From positions 186,001-250,000 of the forward strand of contig NZ_JAFFZM010000009.1 of the NCBI RefSeq assembly GCF_017676345.1: DNA of 64,000 nt. Reading direction: 5' to 3'. The DNA is from Streptomyces smyrnaeus (lineage in GTDB: Bacteria; Actinomycetota; Actinomycetes; Streptomycetales; Streptomycetaceae). Positions within the stretch are counted from its first letter, which is position 1, and each line of letters starts with the position of its first letter. Under the pieces are notes generated by a model. It did not search any database and was not told the DNA's origin. It saw only the letters and a program-made list of their open reading frames with translations. Position numbers and translations under genes: made by a program. This document shows, one piece after another, positions 37,115 to 45,856 of this stretch.

Positions 37115-38344
37115 ATGGGCGGGGAGACACCGAAGGCCATCGGGATCGTCTGGGGGCTGCTGGTCCTCAACACGCTCGGCTCCGCCGGGGCCCAGACCAT
37201 CGTCCCGCTGCCCCGCTCCCTCATCCAACTGATCACCATGGGGGCGCTGGTCACCGCGTTCGCGCTGGCGCTGGCGCTCAACCTCCGACTGCGCATCCGA
37301 GCCGGCGCCTTCCTGCTCCTGCTCACCCTGCTGCTGGTGCCGAGCGTGATCTCCAGCGTCCACCCGGAGCCCGGGCTCGGCGCGCTGTTCCGCTGCGCCC
37401 GGCTGGCTGTCTTCGTCGGCACGCTGTGGCTGCTCAGCCGCTGGTGGGACGGCAGCACGACGTTCGTCAGGCACCACATCCGGATGTACTTCGCGGTCCT
37501 CGGGTCGGTCGCCGCGGGCCTGGTCGTCTCACCGGGCGCGGCCCTGCCCGAGCTCTACGGCGGACGGCTGGTCGGCGCGTTGTGGCCGCTCACCCCGCCG
37601 CAGATCGGACAGTACGCCGCGGTGATCATCGGGCTCACCGTACTGCTCGTACTGGGTCGCCGTACCGACCGGGCGAGTGCGGCGGTGGTCATCGTGCCGT
37701 CACTCCTGCTGCTCGCGCTGACCCACACCCGCACGGCCACGCTCGGCCTGCTCATCGGGCTGGCGTTGGCGATCGGCTCGCTCGTTTTGACCAGCGCCGC
37801 CGCCCGCCGCGTGTTCACCTGGACCGTGCTGTGCGCCGCGGTGGCCGCGGTGGGGTTCGGCTCCGCGCTGCGGGCGTGGTTCCTGCGCGGACAGAGCCAG
37901 GAGAACTTCACCAGCCTCACCGGCCGGGCCAAGGTCTGGGACGCCCTGCTGGCAGCGCCCCGGACGAGCATGGAGAAGTTGTTCGGTACGGGGCTGGGCG
38001 ACAAGTCGTTCGACGGGCTGCCGATCGACAACAGCTGGCTCGCCGTCTATCACGAGCAGGGCCTGACCGGCGTCGCCCTGGTGGCGGCCGTCGTCATCGT
38101 GCTGGGCGGGGTGGCGCTGCTGCGGCCACCGTCGCTGTCGAGAGCCTGCGCGATCTTCCTGATCAGCTACTGCGCGGTCGCGTCGTACACCGAGGCCGGG
38201 CTGGGCGACGCCTCACCGTATCTGCTGCATTTGACCGTCGCCGCCTCGCTTCTGGCGGCACCTGCGGCGGCCACGCCCCTCTCGACGCCCGCGGCCCCTC
38301 GACGACGTGTCCCGCGCTGGGCCCGGGATCCGGAGGTGACTTGA
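37115..38344 (+). CDS. Wzy-like polysaccharide polymerase (O-antigen ligase/polymerase family)
   Basis: 409 residues with about ten hydrophobic helices. A larger soluble loop at about residues 255-305 contains SLTGRAKVWDALLAAPRTSM and GTGLGDKSFDG, the pattern of the Wzy_C/WaaL family, whose conserved Arg/His lie in such loops. It should join repeat units outside the membrane. A single-gene polymerase between Wzz-like and Wzx-like genes fits a Wzx/Wzy-dependent route. ATG 37115 follows the previous stop by 1 nt. Confidence 0.85.
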   Translation: MGGETPKAIGIVWGLLVLNTLGSAGAQTIVPLPRSLIQLITMGALVTAFALALALNLRLRIRAGAFLLLLTLLLVPSVISSVHPEPGLGALFRCARLAVFVGTLWLLSRWWDGSTTFVRHHIRMYFAVLGSVAAGLVVSPGAALPELYGGRLVGALWPLTPPQIGQYAAVIIGLTVLLVLGRRTDRASAAVVIVPSLLLLALTHTRTATLGLLIGLALAIGSLVLTSAAARRVFTWTVLCAAVAAVGFGSALRAWFLRGQSQENFTSLTGRAKVWDALLAAPRTSMEKLFGTGLGDKSFDGLPIDNSWLAVYHEQGLTGVALVAAVVIVLGGVALLRPPSLSRACAIFLISYCAVASYTEAGLGDASPYLLHLTVAASLLAAPAAATPLSTPAAPRRRVPRWARDPEVT

Positions 38345-38346
38345 GC

Positions 38347-39555
38347 ATGCACGTCCTCGTGGTGCACAACCGCTACGCCTCGGCGCAGCCGAGCGGGGAG
38401 AACAAGGTCGTCGACCAGGAGGTGGAGCTGCTGCGCGCGGCCGGCCACCGGGTCGAGGTGTTCGAGCGGCGCAGCGACGACATCGCAGCCCGGTCCCTGC
38501 TGGGCAAGGCCGCGGTGCCGCTGCTGGTGCCGTGGAACCCGGCGGTCCGCGCGGAGCTCGCCGCCCGGCTTCGTACCTCACGCCCGGACGTGGTGCACAT
38601 CCACAACGTCTTCCCGCTCCTGTCGCCCGCGGTGCTGGCAGCCTGCGCCGACGCCGGTGTGCCCGCCGTCGCCACACTGCACAACTACACCCAGGTCTGC
38701 CCGCCCGGCACGCTGCAGCGGGACGGTCGGCCGTGCACCGAGTGCGTCGGGTCGGCGCCGCTGCCCGCCGTCCGGCACGGCTGCTACCGGAACTCCCGGC
38801 TGGCGACGGTGCCCCTCGCGGTCAGCCTGTCGGCCAACCGGCGGCGCTGGTGGTCCGGTGTGGAGCGGTTCTTGTGCATCTCCGCGGCGCAGCGTGACGT
38901 CCTGGTGCGGGCCGGTATGCCGCCCGAGCGGCTGGCGGTCAAGCACAACTTCGTGCCCGACCCGGACGGCTGCCGAGCGGGCGCCGGCGAGCAACTGCTC
39001 TTCCTCGGCCGGCTCGCTCAGGCCAAGGGCGTGCGGCTGCTCATGGCCGCGTGGGACGACATCGCCGCGGACGGCGGGGTGGGCGTGCCGCTCGTGATCG
39101 CCGGCGCGGGCCCGCTGGAGGCAGAGGTGACTGCCTGGGCGGCGGGGCGGGACGACGTGCGGTACGTCGGCCTGTACGACCCCGCGGAGTGCCGGCAGGC
39201 CATCGCGCGGTCGGTCGCCGTGGTGGCTCCCTCGACGTGGCTGGAGGCGTTCGGCCTGGTGGTCGTGGAGGCGATGGCGGCGGGGGTCCCGGCGATCGCC
39301 TCCGGTCACGGCGCCTTCGTCGAACTCGTCGAGGAGGGGGTGACCGGGCTGCTGCACCAGCCAGGCGAGCCCGCCTCGCTCGCCTCCTGCCTGCGTCGGA
39401 TCACGGCCGAGCCGGCCCTGGGCCGGGAGATGGGCCGGGCGGCCCGGCGCCGCTACGAGCAGGGCTTCAGCCCGGCTGTCGGGCTGGAGCGCCTGGTGGA
39501 GGAGTACCGCACCGCGATCGCGGGTCGGACGGAAGCAATGGGGGGCAGTAGATGA
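38347..39555 (+). CDS. Family 4 glycosyltransferase
   Basis: 402 residues with a GT-B fold. HNRYASAQPSGENKVVDQEV is the typical beginning; DVVHIHNVFPLLSPAV and LHNYTQVCPPGTL follow; donor domain has LLFLGRLAQAKGVRLLMAAW and the EX7E-like PSTWLEAFGLVVVEAMAAG. The cysteines at CPPGT…CTECVG…HGCY are found in a known GT4 subgroup. ATG 38347 has GGAGGTG 9 nt upstream; TTG 38341 is possible. It overlaps the next gene by 4 nt. Confidence 0.92.
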   Translation: MHVLVVHNRYASAQPSGENKVVDQEVELLRAAGHRVEVFERRSDDIAARSLLGKAAVPLLVPWNPAVRAELAARLRTSRPDVVHIHNVFPLLSPAVLAACADAGVPAVATLHNYTQVCPPGTLQRDGRPCTECVGSAPLPAVRHGCYRNSRLATVPLAVSLSANRRRWWSGVERFLCISAAQRDVLVRAGMPPERLAVKHNFVPDPDGCRAGAGEQLLFLGRLAQAKGVRLLMAAWDDIAADGGVGVPLVIAGAGPLEAEVTAWAAGRDDVRYVGLYDPAECRQAIARSVAVVAPSTWLEAFGLVVVEAMAAGVPAIASGHGAFVELVEEGVTGLLHQPGEPASLASCLRRITAEPALGREMGRAARRRYEQGFSPAVGLERLVEEYRTAIAGRTEAMGGSR

Positions 39556-40796
39556 CACGATGCCGACTCTGCGGCTCGGAAGCGATGGCGAGCGTCGTCG
39601 ACCTGGGGGCGATGCCACCGTGTGAGAGCTTTCTGGCCGCGGACCGATTGGACGAGCCGGAGCCGGCGTACCCGCTGCACCTGCGGGTCTGCACCGACTG
39701 CTGGCTCGCGCAGATCCCTCCGCTGATCACTCCGGAGGAGACGTTCAAGGAGTACGCGTACTTCTCCTCGTACTCGACCTCCTGGGTGGAGCACGCGCGC
39801 ACGTTCGTCGCCGACGCCGTCCAGCGGCTGGGTCTCGGCCCCGGGGCGAAGGAAGCCTTCGTGGTCGAGGTCGCCAGCAACGACGGGTATCTGCTCCGGC
39901 ACATGGTGGAGCGTCGGATCCGCTGCCTCGGTATCGAGCCGTCGGTGAACGTCGGCGCCGCGGCACGGGAGGCGGGTGTGCCCACGCTCACCGCGTTCCT
40001 GGACCCGGACACCGGCGCGGCCGTCCGCGCCGAGCACGGCCCGGCGGACCTGGTCGTGGCCAACAACGTGTACGCGCACATCCCCGACGTGGTCGGGTTC
40101 ACCCGGGGGCTGCGCGCCCTGGTCGCCGACGACGGCTGGGTCTCCATCGAGGTGCAGCATCTGCTGACCCTGATCGAGCAGAACCAGTACGACACGATCT
40201 ACCACGAGCACTTCCAGTACTACACGGTCGCGTCCGCGATCCGCGCGCTGGCCAGTGGCGGACTCGCGCTCGTGGACGTCGAGCTGCTGCCCACACACGG
40301 CGGCTCCCTCCGGCTGTGGGCCCGGCCCACCGAGACGGCCGGCGAGCCGGGTCGCCAAGTGGCCGAAGTGCTGGAGCGGGAGAAGGCCGCCGGGCTGCAG
40401 GAGCTGTCCGGGTACACCGAGTTCTCAGCACGGGTGGCCAAGGTGCGCCGGGACCTGCTGCGGTTCCTCATCGAGGCGGCCGAGCGCGGCGAGACGGTCG
40501 TCGGCTACGGCGCCCCTGGAAAGGGCAACACCCTGCTCAACCACTGCGGTATCCGGCCCGATCTGCTCCCGTACACGGTCGACCGCAACCCCTACAAGCA
40601 CGGCAGGTTCACCCCCGGCACCCGCATCCCGATCCTGCCGCCCGAACAGATAGCCGCCGACAGACCGGACCATGTGCTCGTCCTCCCCTGGAACCTGCGG
40701 ACCGAGCTGGTCGAGCAGCTGTCCTTCGTACACGCCTGGGGCGGCCGGCTGGTCTTCCCCGTTCCGGAACTGAACATCGTCGAGGTCACACCATGA
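39552..40796 (+). CDS. NDP-sugar C-methyltransferase
   Basis: 414 residues with the three-part layout of sugar C-methyltransferases: an N-terminal zinc-binding-type domain with CRLCGSEAMASVVDLGAMP; a SAM-binding Rossmann domain (VVEVASNDGYLLRHM … VVANNVYAHIPDVVG); and a C-terminal domain with VGYGAPGKGNTLLNHCGI. Family members add a methyl group to C-3 of a keto-sugar nucleotide to form branched sugars. Next to a cytidylyltransferase gene, the substrate may be a CDP-keto-hexose (inference). It overlaps its neighbours by 4 nt on both sides. Confidence 0.9.
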   Translation: MTRCRLCGSEAMASVVDLGAMPPCESFLAADRLDEPEPAYPLHLRVCTDCWLAQIPPLITPEETFKEYAYFSSYSTSWVEHARTFVADAVQRLGLGPGAKEAFVVEVASNDGYLLRHMVERRIRCLGIEPSVNVGAAAREAGVPTLTAFLDPDTGAAVRAEHGPADLVVANNVYAHIPDVVGFTRGLRALVADDGWVSIEVQHLLTLIEQNQYDTIYHEHFQYYTVASAIRALASGGLALVDVELLPTHGGSLRLWARPTETAGEPGRQVAEVLEREKAAGLQELSGYTEFSARVAKVRRDLLRFLIEAAERGETVVGYGAPGKGNTLLNHCGIRPDLLPYTVDRNPYKHGRFTPGTRIPILPPEQIAADRPDHVLVLPWNLRTELVEQLSFVHAWGGRLVFPVPELNIVEVTP

Positions 40797-41599
40797 AGGT
40801 CGTACTGTTCTGCGGCGGTTATGGGCTGCGCATGCGCAACGGAGCGTCCGACGACATCCCCAAACCGATGGCGATGGTCGGCCCGCGCCCGCTGATCTGG
40901 CATGTCATGCGCTACTACGCGCACTACGGGCACACGGAGTTCATCCTGTGCCTGGGGTACGGGGCCCACCACATCAAGGACTTCTTCCTCAACTACGAGG
41001 AGACGACGTCCAACGACTTCGTGCTGCGAGGCGGGCGGACCGAGCTGCTGTCCACCGACATCTCGGACTGGACGATCACGTTCGCGCAGACCGGCATCGA
41101 GTCGCCGATCGGAGAACGGCTGCGCCGGGTGCGGGACCATCTCGACGGCGACGAGATGTTCCTCGCCAACTACGCCGACGTGCTCACCGACGCCCCGCTG
41201 CCGCAGATGATCGAGCGGTTCGCCCGGCGCGACGCCGGTGCGTCGATGATGGTGGTGCCACCGCAGTCCTCGTTCCACTGCGTGGACCTGGGCGAGGACG
41301 GGCTGGTGGGGGGCATCACCCCGGTGAGCGAACTGCCGCTGTGGGAGAACGGCGGCTACTTCGTGCTCCGTCAGGAGGTCTTCGACCACATACCTGAGAA
41401 CGGGGACCTGGTCGCTGACGGATGCGCCCGGCTGGCCAAACGCGGCCGGCTGGTGGCGCACCAGCACCGCGGCTTCTGGAAACCCACCGACACCGTCAAG
41501 GAGCGGGCCGCGCTCGACGCCGCCTACGCCCGGGGCGAGCGCCCGTGGGCAGTGTGGGAACGGGACGGCGCGGGGGCGGGCACGGGGGTGAGCGCGTGA
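40793..41599 (+). CDS. rfbF: Glucose-1-phosphate cytidylyltransferase-like
   Basis: 268 residues. The nucleotidyltransferase motif is present (FCGGYGLRMR … IPKPMAMVGPRPLIWHVMRY), followed by ILCLGYGAHHIKDFFLNY and a C-terminal GFWKPTDTVKERAALD, both typical of RfbF rather than RmlA. The usual GGxGTR loop reads GGYGLRMRNG, a slightly variant form. It would make CDP-glucose as the first step to a CDP-sugar. No obvious CDP-glucose 4,6-dehydratase is in the locus except possibly the SDR gene at 42247. ATG 40793 overlaps the previous gene by 4 nt. Confidence 0.87.
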   Translation: MKVVLFCGGYGLRMRNGASDDIPKPMAMVGPRPLIWHVMRYYAHYGHTEFILCLGYGAHHIKDFFLNYEETTSNDFVLRGGRTELLSTDISDWTITFAQTGIESPIGERLRRVRDHLDGDEMFLANYADVLTDAPLPQMIERFARRDAGASMMVVPPQSSFHCVDLGEDGLVGGITPVSELPLWENGGYFVLRQEVFDHIPENGDLVADGCARLAKRGRLVAHQHRGFWKPTDTVKERAALDAAYARGERPWAVWERDGAGAGTGVSA

Positions 41600-42243
41600 T
41601 CCGGCTCGGGGCCGGGCGCCTGGACCGGATCGTCGCGGTAGGGGCGCACTGCGACGACATCGCCATCGGCGCCGGCGGCACCCTGCTGACGCTGTGCCAC
41701 GCGCGGCCGGGCCTCCGCGTCGACGCACTGGTGCTCTCCGGCGGCGGCAGCGAGCGGGAGCAGGAGGAGCAGGCCGCGCTCGCCGCCTGCTGCCCGGGCG
41801 CCGACCTGCGACTGACCGTGCTCAAGCTGCCGGACGGCCGGCTGCCCGCGCACTGGGACGAGGCCAAGGCCGCGGTCGAGGAACTGCGGGAGCGGACCGA
41901 GCCGCAGCTCGTGCTGGCCCCGCGCACCGAGGACGCGCACCAGGACCACCGCGTACTGGCGAAGCTGATGACCACCGCGTTCCGCGACCATCTCGTGCTC
42001 GGCTACGAGATCGTCAAGTGGGACGGCGACCTCGGCCGTCCGGCCGCGTACCAGCCGCTGTCGCCGCAGCTCGCCGAGGAAAAGGTGCGGCTGCTGCAGG
42101 AGCACTACCCCTCGCAGCGGCACCGGCCCTGGTACGACCGGGAGGCCTTCCTCGGCCTGGCCCGGATCCGCGGCATCGAATGCCATGCGCGCTACGCCGA
42201 GGCGTTCGCCGTCACCAAACTCACTCTCGATCTGGGGGACTGA
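41596..42243 (+). CDS. PIG-L/LmbE-family deacetylase
   Basis: 215 residues. The metal site AHCDD (usually HPDD) at about residues 18-22 and AHQDH at about 115-119 are present, as in zinc N-acetylglucosamine deacetylases such as MshB. It would remove an N-acetyl group from a sugar or a lipid-linked sugar. The variant CDD keeps both aspartates and the histidine. In this setting it may free an amino group in the unusual sugar. GTG 41596 overlaps the cytidylyltransferase gene by 4 nt. Confidence 0.88.
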   Translation: MIRLGAGRLDRIVAVGAHCDDIAIGAGGTLLTLCHARPGLRVDALVLSGGGSEREQEEQAALAACCPGADLRLTVLKLPDGRLPAHWDEAKAAVEELRERTEPQLVLAPRTEDAHQDHRVLAKLMTTAFRDHLVLGYEIVKWDGDLGRPAAYQPLSPQLAEEKVRLLQEHYPSQRHRPWYDREAFLGLARIRGIECHARYAEAFAVTKLTLDLGD

Positions 42244-42246
42244 ACT

Positions 42247-43281
42247 GTGCGCGTGCTGCTGACCGGACACCAGGGCTACCTGGGCACCGTGATGGCCCCG
42301 GTCCTCACGGCCGCCGGACACGAAGTCGTCGGACTGGACTCCGGACTGTTCGCCGAGTGCGTCCTGGGCCCGTCGCCCGCCGACCCGCAGGGGCACCGGG
42401 TGGATCTGCGCGATGTCACGGCGGAACATCTGGCCGGGATGGACGCGGTGATCCACCTCGCCGCGCTGTCCAACGACCCGCTGGGCTCGCTGGCGCCGGA
42501 GCTGACCTACGACATCAACCACCACGCGTCCGTGCGGCTGGCCCGGCTGGCCCGCGACGCCGGTGTGCGGCGCTTCCTGTACGCGTCGACCTGCTCGGTC
42601 TACGGCGCCGCCGGCGGCGGTGACCCGGCGGACCTGGTGGGCGAGGACGCCCCGCTGCGCCCGGTGACGCCGTACGCGGAGTCCAAGGTGCGGGTGGAAG
42701 ACGACCTGCACGCGCTGTCCGACGGCGACTTCAGCCCGGTGTTCATGCGCAACGCCACCGCCTTCGGCCACTCACCCCGGCTGCGCGCCGACATCGTACT
42801 GAACAACCTGGTGGGCCACGCGCTGTTGGCCGGAGAGGTGCTGGTGCTCTCCGACGGCACCCCCTGGCGCCCGCTGGTGCACGCCGCCGACATCGCACGG
42901 GCCTTCGCCGCCGCACTGATGGCGCCACGGGAAGCGGTGCACGCCCGCGCTTTCAACATCGGCAGCGAGACCAACAACGTCACGGTCGCCGAGATCGCCG
43001 AGCAGGTCGCCGAGGCGGTCTGCGGGGCGAAAGTGGTGATCACCGGGGAGACCGGTGCCGATCCGCGGTCGTACCGGGTGGACTTCTCCCGGTTCCGCGC
43101 CGCGATACCGGGTTTCAACTGCGAGTGGACGGTGCGGCAGGGCGCGCTCGAACTCGCCGACGCCTACCGGAAACACGGGCTGACCCGCGAGGACTTCGAG
43201 CAGCGCTTCACCCGGCTGGCGGTGCTGCGCGCGGGGCGCGACGCCGGAGCCGTCGACGACACCCTGCGGTGGCGCCGATGA
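42247..43281 (+). CDS. NAD-dependent epimerase/dehydratase (extended SDR)
   Basis: 344 residues. LLTGHQGYLGTVMAPVL is the NAD-binding motif, AALSNDPLGSLAPELTYDIN and the STCSVYG…YAESK catalytic pair (Ser, Tyr, Lys) follow. It belongs to an SDR group that I know only from unusual-sugar loci, often with cytidylyltransferases and C-methyltransferases; its exact reaction (dehydratase, epimerase or reductase) is not known to me. It may supply the dehydratase step that is otherwise missing. GTG 42247, 3 nt after the previous stop. Confidence 0.87.
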   Translation: MRVLLTGHQGYLGTVMAPVLTAAGHEVVGLDSGLFAECVLGPSPADPQGHRVDLRDVTAEHLAGMDAVIHLAALSNDPLGSLAPELTYDINHHASVRLARLARDAGVRRFLYASTCSVYGAAGGGDPADLVGEDAPLRPVTPYAESKVRVEDDLHALSDGDFSPVFMRNATAFGHSPRLRADIVLNNLVGHALLAGEVLVLSDGTPWRPLVHAADIARAFAAALMAPREAVHARAFNIGSETNNVTVAEIAEQVAEAVCGAKVVITGETGADPRSYRVDFSRFRAAIPGFNCEWTVRQGALELADAYRKHGLTREDFEQRFTRLAVLRAGRDAGAVDDTLRWRR

Positions 43282-44552
43282 CCGCGCCGGGCGACCAGCT
43301 GTACGCGCTGGTGGAACGGCTGTACCCGCTGTGCCGGAGCATCACGGGGGACGGGGTGCGCGCCACCTTGGAGATCGTCGGCGAATACCTCCCGCTGCGG
43401 GTGCAGGAGGTGCCGACCGGGACGCAGGTGCTCGACTGGACGGTGCCGCAGGAGTGGAACATCCGGGACGCGTACATCGCCGACCCCGCTGGCAACCGGG
43501 TCGTCGACTTCGCCGCGTCCAGCCTGCACGTGCTCGGCTACAGCGTGCCGGTGTCGGCGACGATGCCGCTGGCCGAGCTCCGCGCGCACCTGCACACCCT
43601 GCCCGACCACCCGACCTGGGTGCCGTACCGCACCAGCTACTACACCCCGGACTGGGGGTTCTGTCTGGCGCAGGAGACCTTGGACGCGCTGCCGGACGGC
43701 GAGTACGAGGTGCGCATCGACTCCACACTCACCGACGGCCACCTCACCTACGCCGAGCACGTCGTCCCCGGGCAGGTCGCCGACGAGGTGATCGTCTCCT
43801 GCCACGTCTGCCACCCGTCGCTGGCCAACGACAACCTGTCGGGCATCGCGGTGGCGACGTTCCTGGCCCGGGCGCTGGCACAGCAGACGCCGTACTACAC
43901 CTACCGGTTCCTGTTCGCGCCCGGCACCATCGGCGCGATCACCTGGCTGGCCCGCAACGCGGAGCGGCTCGATCAGGTCAGGCACGGACTGGTGCTCGCC
44001 TGCGCCGGCGACCCGGGCCGGCTGACGTACAAGCAGAGCAGGCGCGGGGACGCGGAGATCGACCGGGTGCTGCGGCATGTGCTGACCGCCTCCGAACGCC
44101 CGCACCAGGTCACCGAGTTCAGTCCGTACGGCTACGACGAGCGGCAGTTCTGCTCGCCCGGGTTCGACCTCGGTGTGGGCTCGCTCAGCCGGACCCCGTA
44201 CGCCGGTTACCCCGAATACCACACCTCGGCGGACAATCTGGACTTCGTCTCCCCGGAGGCGATGGCGGACACCCTCGCCGTCTGCCGCGAGGCATGCGCC
44301 GTACTGGACCGCAACCGGCGCTACGTCAACCTCAGTCCCTACGGCGAGCCGCAGTTGGGCCGGCGTGGGCTGTACGACTCGCTCGGTGGCCGCAGCGACG
44401 CCAAGCAGGCCCAGTTGGCCATGCTCTGGGTGCTCAGCCTCTCCGACGGCGAGCACAGCCTGCTGGACGTCGCAGAGCGGTCCGGGCTGCCGTTCGACAC
44501 CGTCGCCGCCGCAGCCGACGCCCTGCACGGCGCCGGGCTGCTCAAGGCATGA
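43278..44552 (+). CDS. DUF4910 family aminopeptidase-like protein
   Basis: 424 residues. The zinc-peptidase-like motifs SCHVCHPSLANDNLSGIA and YHTSADNLDFVS resemble M28 aminopeptidases with an inserted domain, followed by a winged-helix-like C-terminus (LDVAERSGLPFDTVAAAADA). The family recurs in surface-polysaccharide loci where its role is not established; it may hydrolyse an amide on the sugar rather than a peptide. It has no signal peptide. It overlaps both neighbouring genes by 4 nt. Confidence 0.85.
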   Translation: MTAPGDQLYALVERLYPLCRSITGDGVRATLEIVGEYLPLRVQEVPTGTQVLDWTVPQEWNIRDAYIADPAGNRVVDFAASSLHVLGYSVPVSATMPLAELRAHLHTLPDHPTWVPYRTSYYTPDWGFCLAQETLDALPDGEYEVRIDSTLTDGHLTYAEHVVPGQVADEVIVSCHVCHPSLANDNLSGIAVATFLARALAQQTPYYTYRFLFAPGTIGAITWLARNAERLDQVRHGLVLACAGDPGRLTYKQSRRGDAEIDRVLRHVLTASERPHQVTEFSPYGYDERQFCSPGFDLGVGSLSRTPYAGYPEYHTSADNLDFVSPEAMADTLAVCREACAVLDRNRRYVNLSPYGEPQLGRRGLYDSLGGRSDAKQAQLAMLWVLSLSDGEHSLLDVAERSGLPFDTVAAAADALHGAGLLKA

Positions 44553-45856
44553 CGCCGATGGCCACCGAGGGGGTGGATCCGCGGACCCCGGCGCCACCGG
44601 CCGGATCGGCCCGGCGGGCCATCGTCGGTCGGCTGTCGTGGGGACTGGCCGACCAGGCGGCCTCCAGCCTGACCAACTTCGCGGTCGGGATCCATGTGGC
44701 ACGCTCGCTCGGGCTGGCCGCGTTCGGCGCGTTCAGCCTGGCCTGGGTGACCTACGGCGTGGTGCTCAGCGTCTCCCGCGGGCTGGCCACCGACCCGCTC
44801 GTGGTGCGCTTCAGCGGCGTGTCGGACGTCTCCTGGCGCGGGGCCGTGGCCCGGTCGTCGGGTACCGCGCTCGGCGTCGGTGCCGCCATCGGCGCGGTGT
44901 GTCTGGTCGTCGGTTCGGCGCTCGGCGGCCCCGTGGGGACCGCGTTCGCCTGCCTCGGCGTCATGCTGCCAGGGCTGCTGCTGCAGGACGCCTGGCGGTA
45001 CGCGTTCTTCGCCGCCGGCACCGGGCGCAAGGCGTTCGTCAACGACCTCGTGTGGGGCGTCGCGCTCGTCCCGGCCATGGTGGTGGCCGCCCGCGTCGGC
45101 AGCGTGGCTGCTTTCGTGCTCGCCTGGGGCGCGTCCGCCACGGTGGCCGCGGCCTACGGCTGCCTCCAGTCCGGCATCCGGCCCTGGTCGAGCGGAGCGC
45201 GCGAGTGGCTGCGCGAGCACCGCGACCTCGGCTACCGGTACCTGGTCGAGAACGTCAGCAACAGCGGCGCCGGTCAGCTGCGGGCCTACGGGCTCGGCGC
45301 GATCGTCGGCGTCAGCGCGGTGGGTGTGGTGCGGGGCGCCGAACTCCTGCTCGGCCCGTTCCTCGCGGTGCTGATGGGGCTGTCGTTGGTCACCGTCGCC
45401 GAGGCGGCACGCGTGCTGCGGCGGTCCCCGCACCGGCTGGGCACGTTCTGCCTCCTGCTGGGCGGCGGGCAGGCCGCCGCCGCGCTGCTCTGGGGCACGG
45501 CACTGCTGCTGATGCCGGACCGGGCCGGCGAACTGGTGCTCGGCGGCGTCTGGCACTCCGCCTCCGAGCTCATCGTGCCGGCCACGCTCGGCGTCGCGGG
45601 CGCCGGCCTCGGCACCGGCGCGGCGGCCGGGCTGCGCGCACTCGGCGCGGCCCGGCGCAGCCTGCGCAGCCAGCTGTTCGCCTCCACCTGCTACGTCGGC
45701 GGCGGCCTCGGCGGCGCTGCCGTGGCCGGCACGATCGGCTCGGCCTGGGGCGTCGCCGCCGCGACCGTCTGCGGCTCGGCCGTGTGGTGGCTGCATCTGC
45801 GGTCCGCGCTGCGCCGGCACCGTCAAGATTCCGTCCCCGAAGTGAGGACCACATGA
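44549..45856 (+). CDS. Wzx-like polysaccharide flippase
   Basis: 435 residues with about 12 hydrophobic helices spread evenly, and few charged residues inside them, as in the MOP/Wzx exporter superfamily. GLADQAASSLTNFAVGIHVA at the N-terminus is the typical first-helix pattern of this group. It would flip the undecaprenyl-linked repeat across the membrane for polymerisation by the Wzy-like protein. ATG 44549 overlaps the DUF4910 gene by 4 nt; its stop overlaps the next gene by 4 nt. Confidence 0.85.
   Translation: MTPMATEGVDPRTPAPPAGSARRAIVGRLSWGLADQAASSLTNFAVGIHVARSLGLAAFGAFSLAWVTYGVVLSVSRGLATDPLVVRFSGVSDVSWRGAVARSSGTALGVGAAIGAVCLVVGSALGGPVGTAFACLGVMLPGLLLQDAWRYAFFAAGTGRKAFVNDLVWGVALVPAMVVAARVGSVAAFVLAWGASATVAAAYGCLQSGIRPWSSGAREWLREHRDLGYRYLVENVSNSGAGQLRAYGLGAIVGVSAVGVVRGAELLLGPFLAVLMGLSLVTVAEAARVLRRSPHRLGTFCLLLGGGQAAAALLWGTALLLMPDRAGELVLGGVWHSASELIVPATLGVAGAGLGTGAAAGLRALGAARRSLRSQLFASTCYVGGGLGGAAVAGTIGSAWGVAAATVCGSAVWWLHLRSALRRHRQDSVPEVRTT

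Noticed and set aside
33274..37479. A very long open frame (about 1400 codons) antisense to the heparinase-like and beta-helix genes.
   Set aside because: High GC leaves antisense frames open; the sense genes have clear families and tight coupling, and the antisense protein has no domain pattern.
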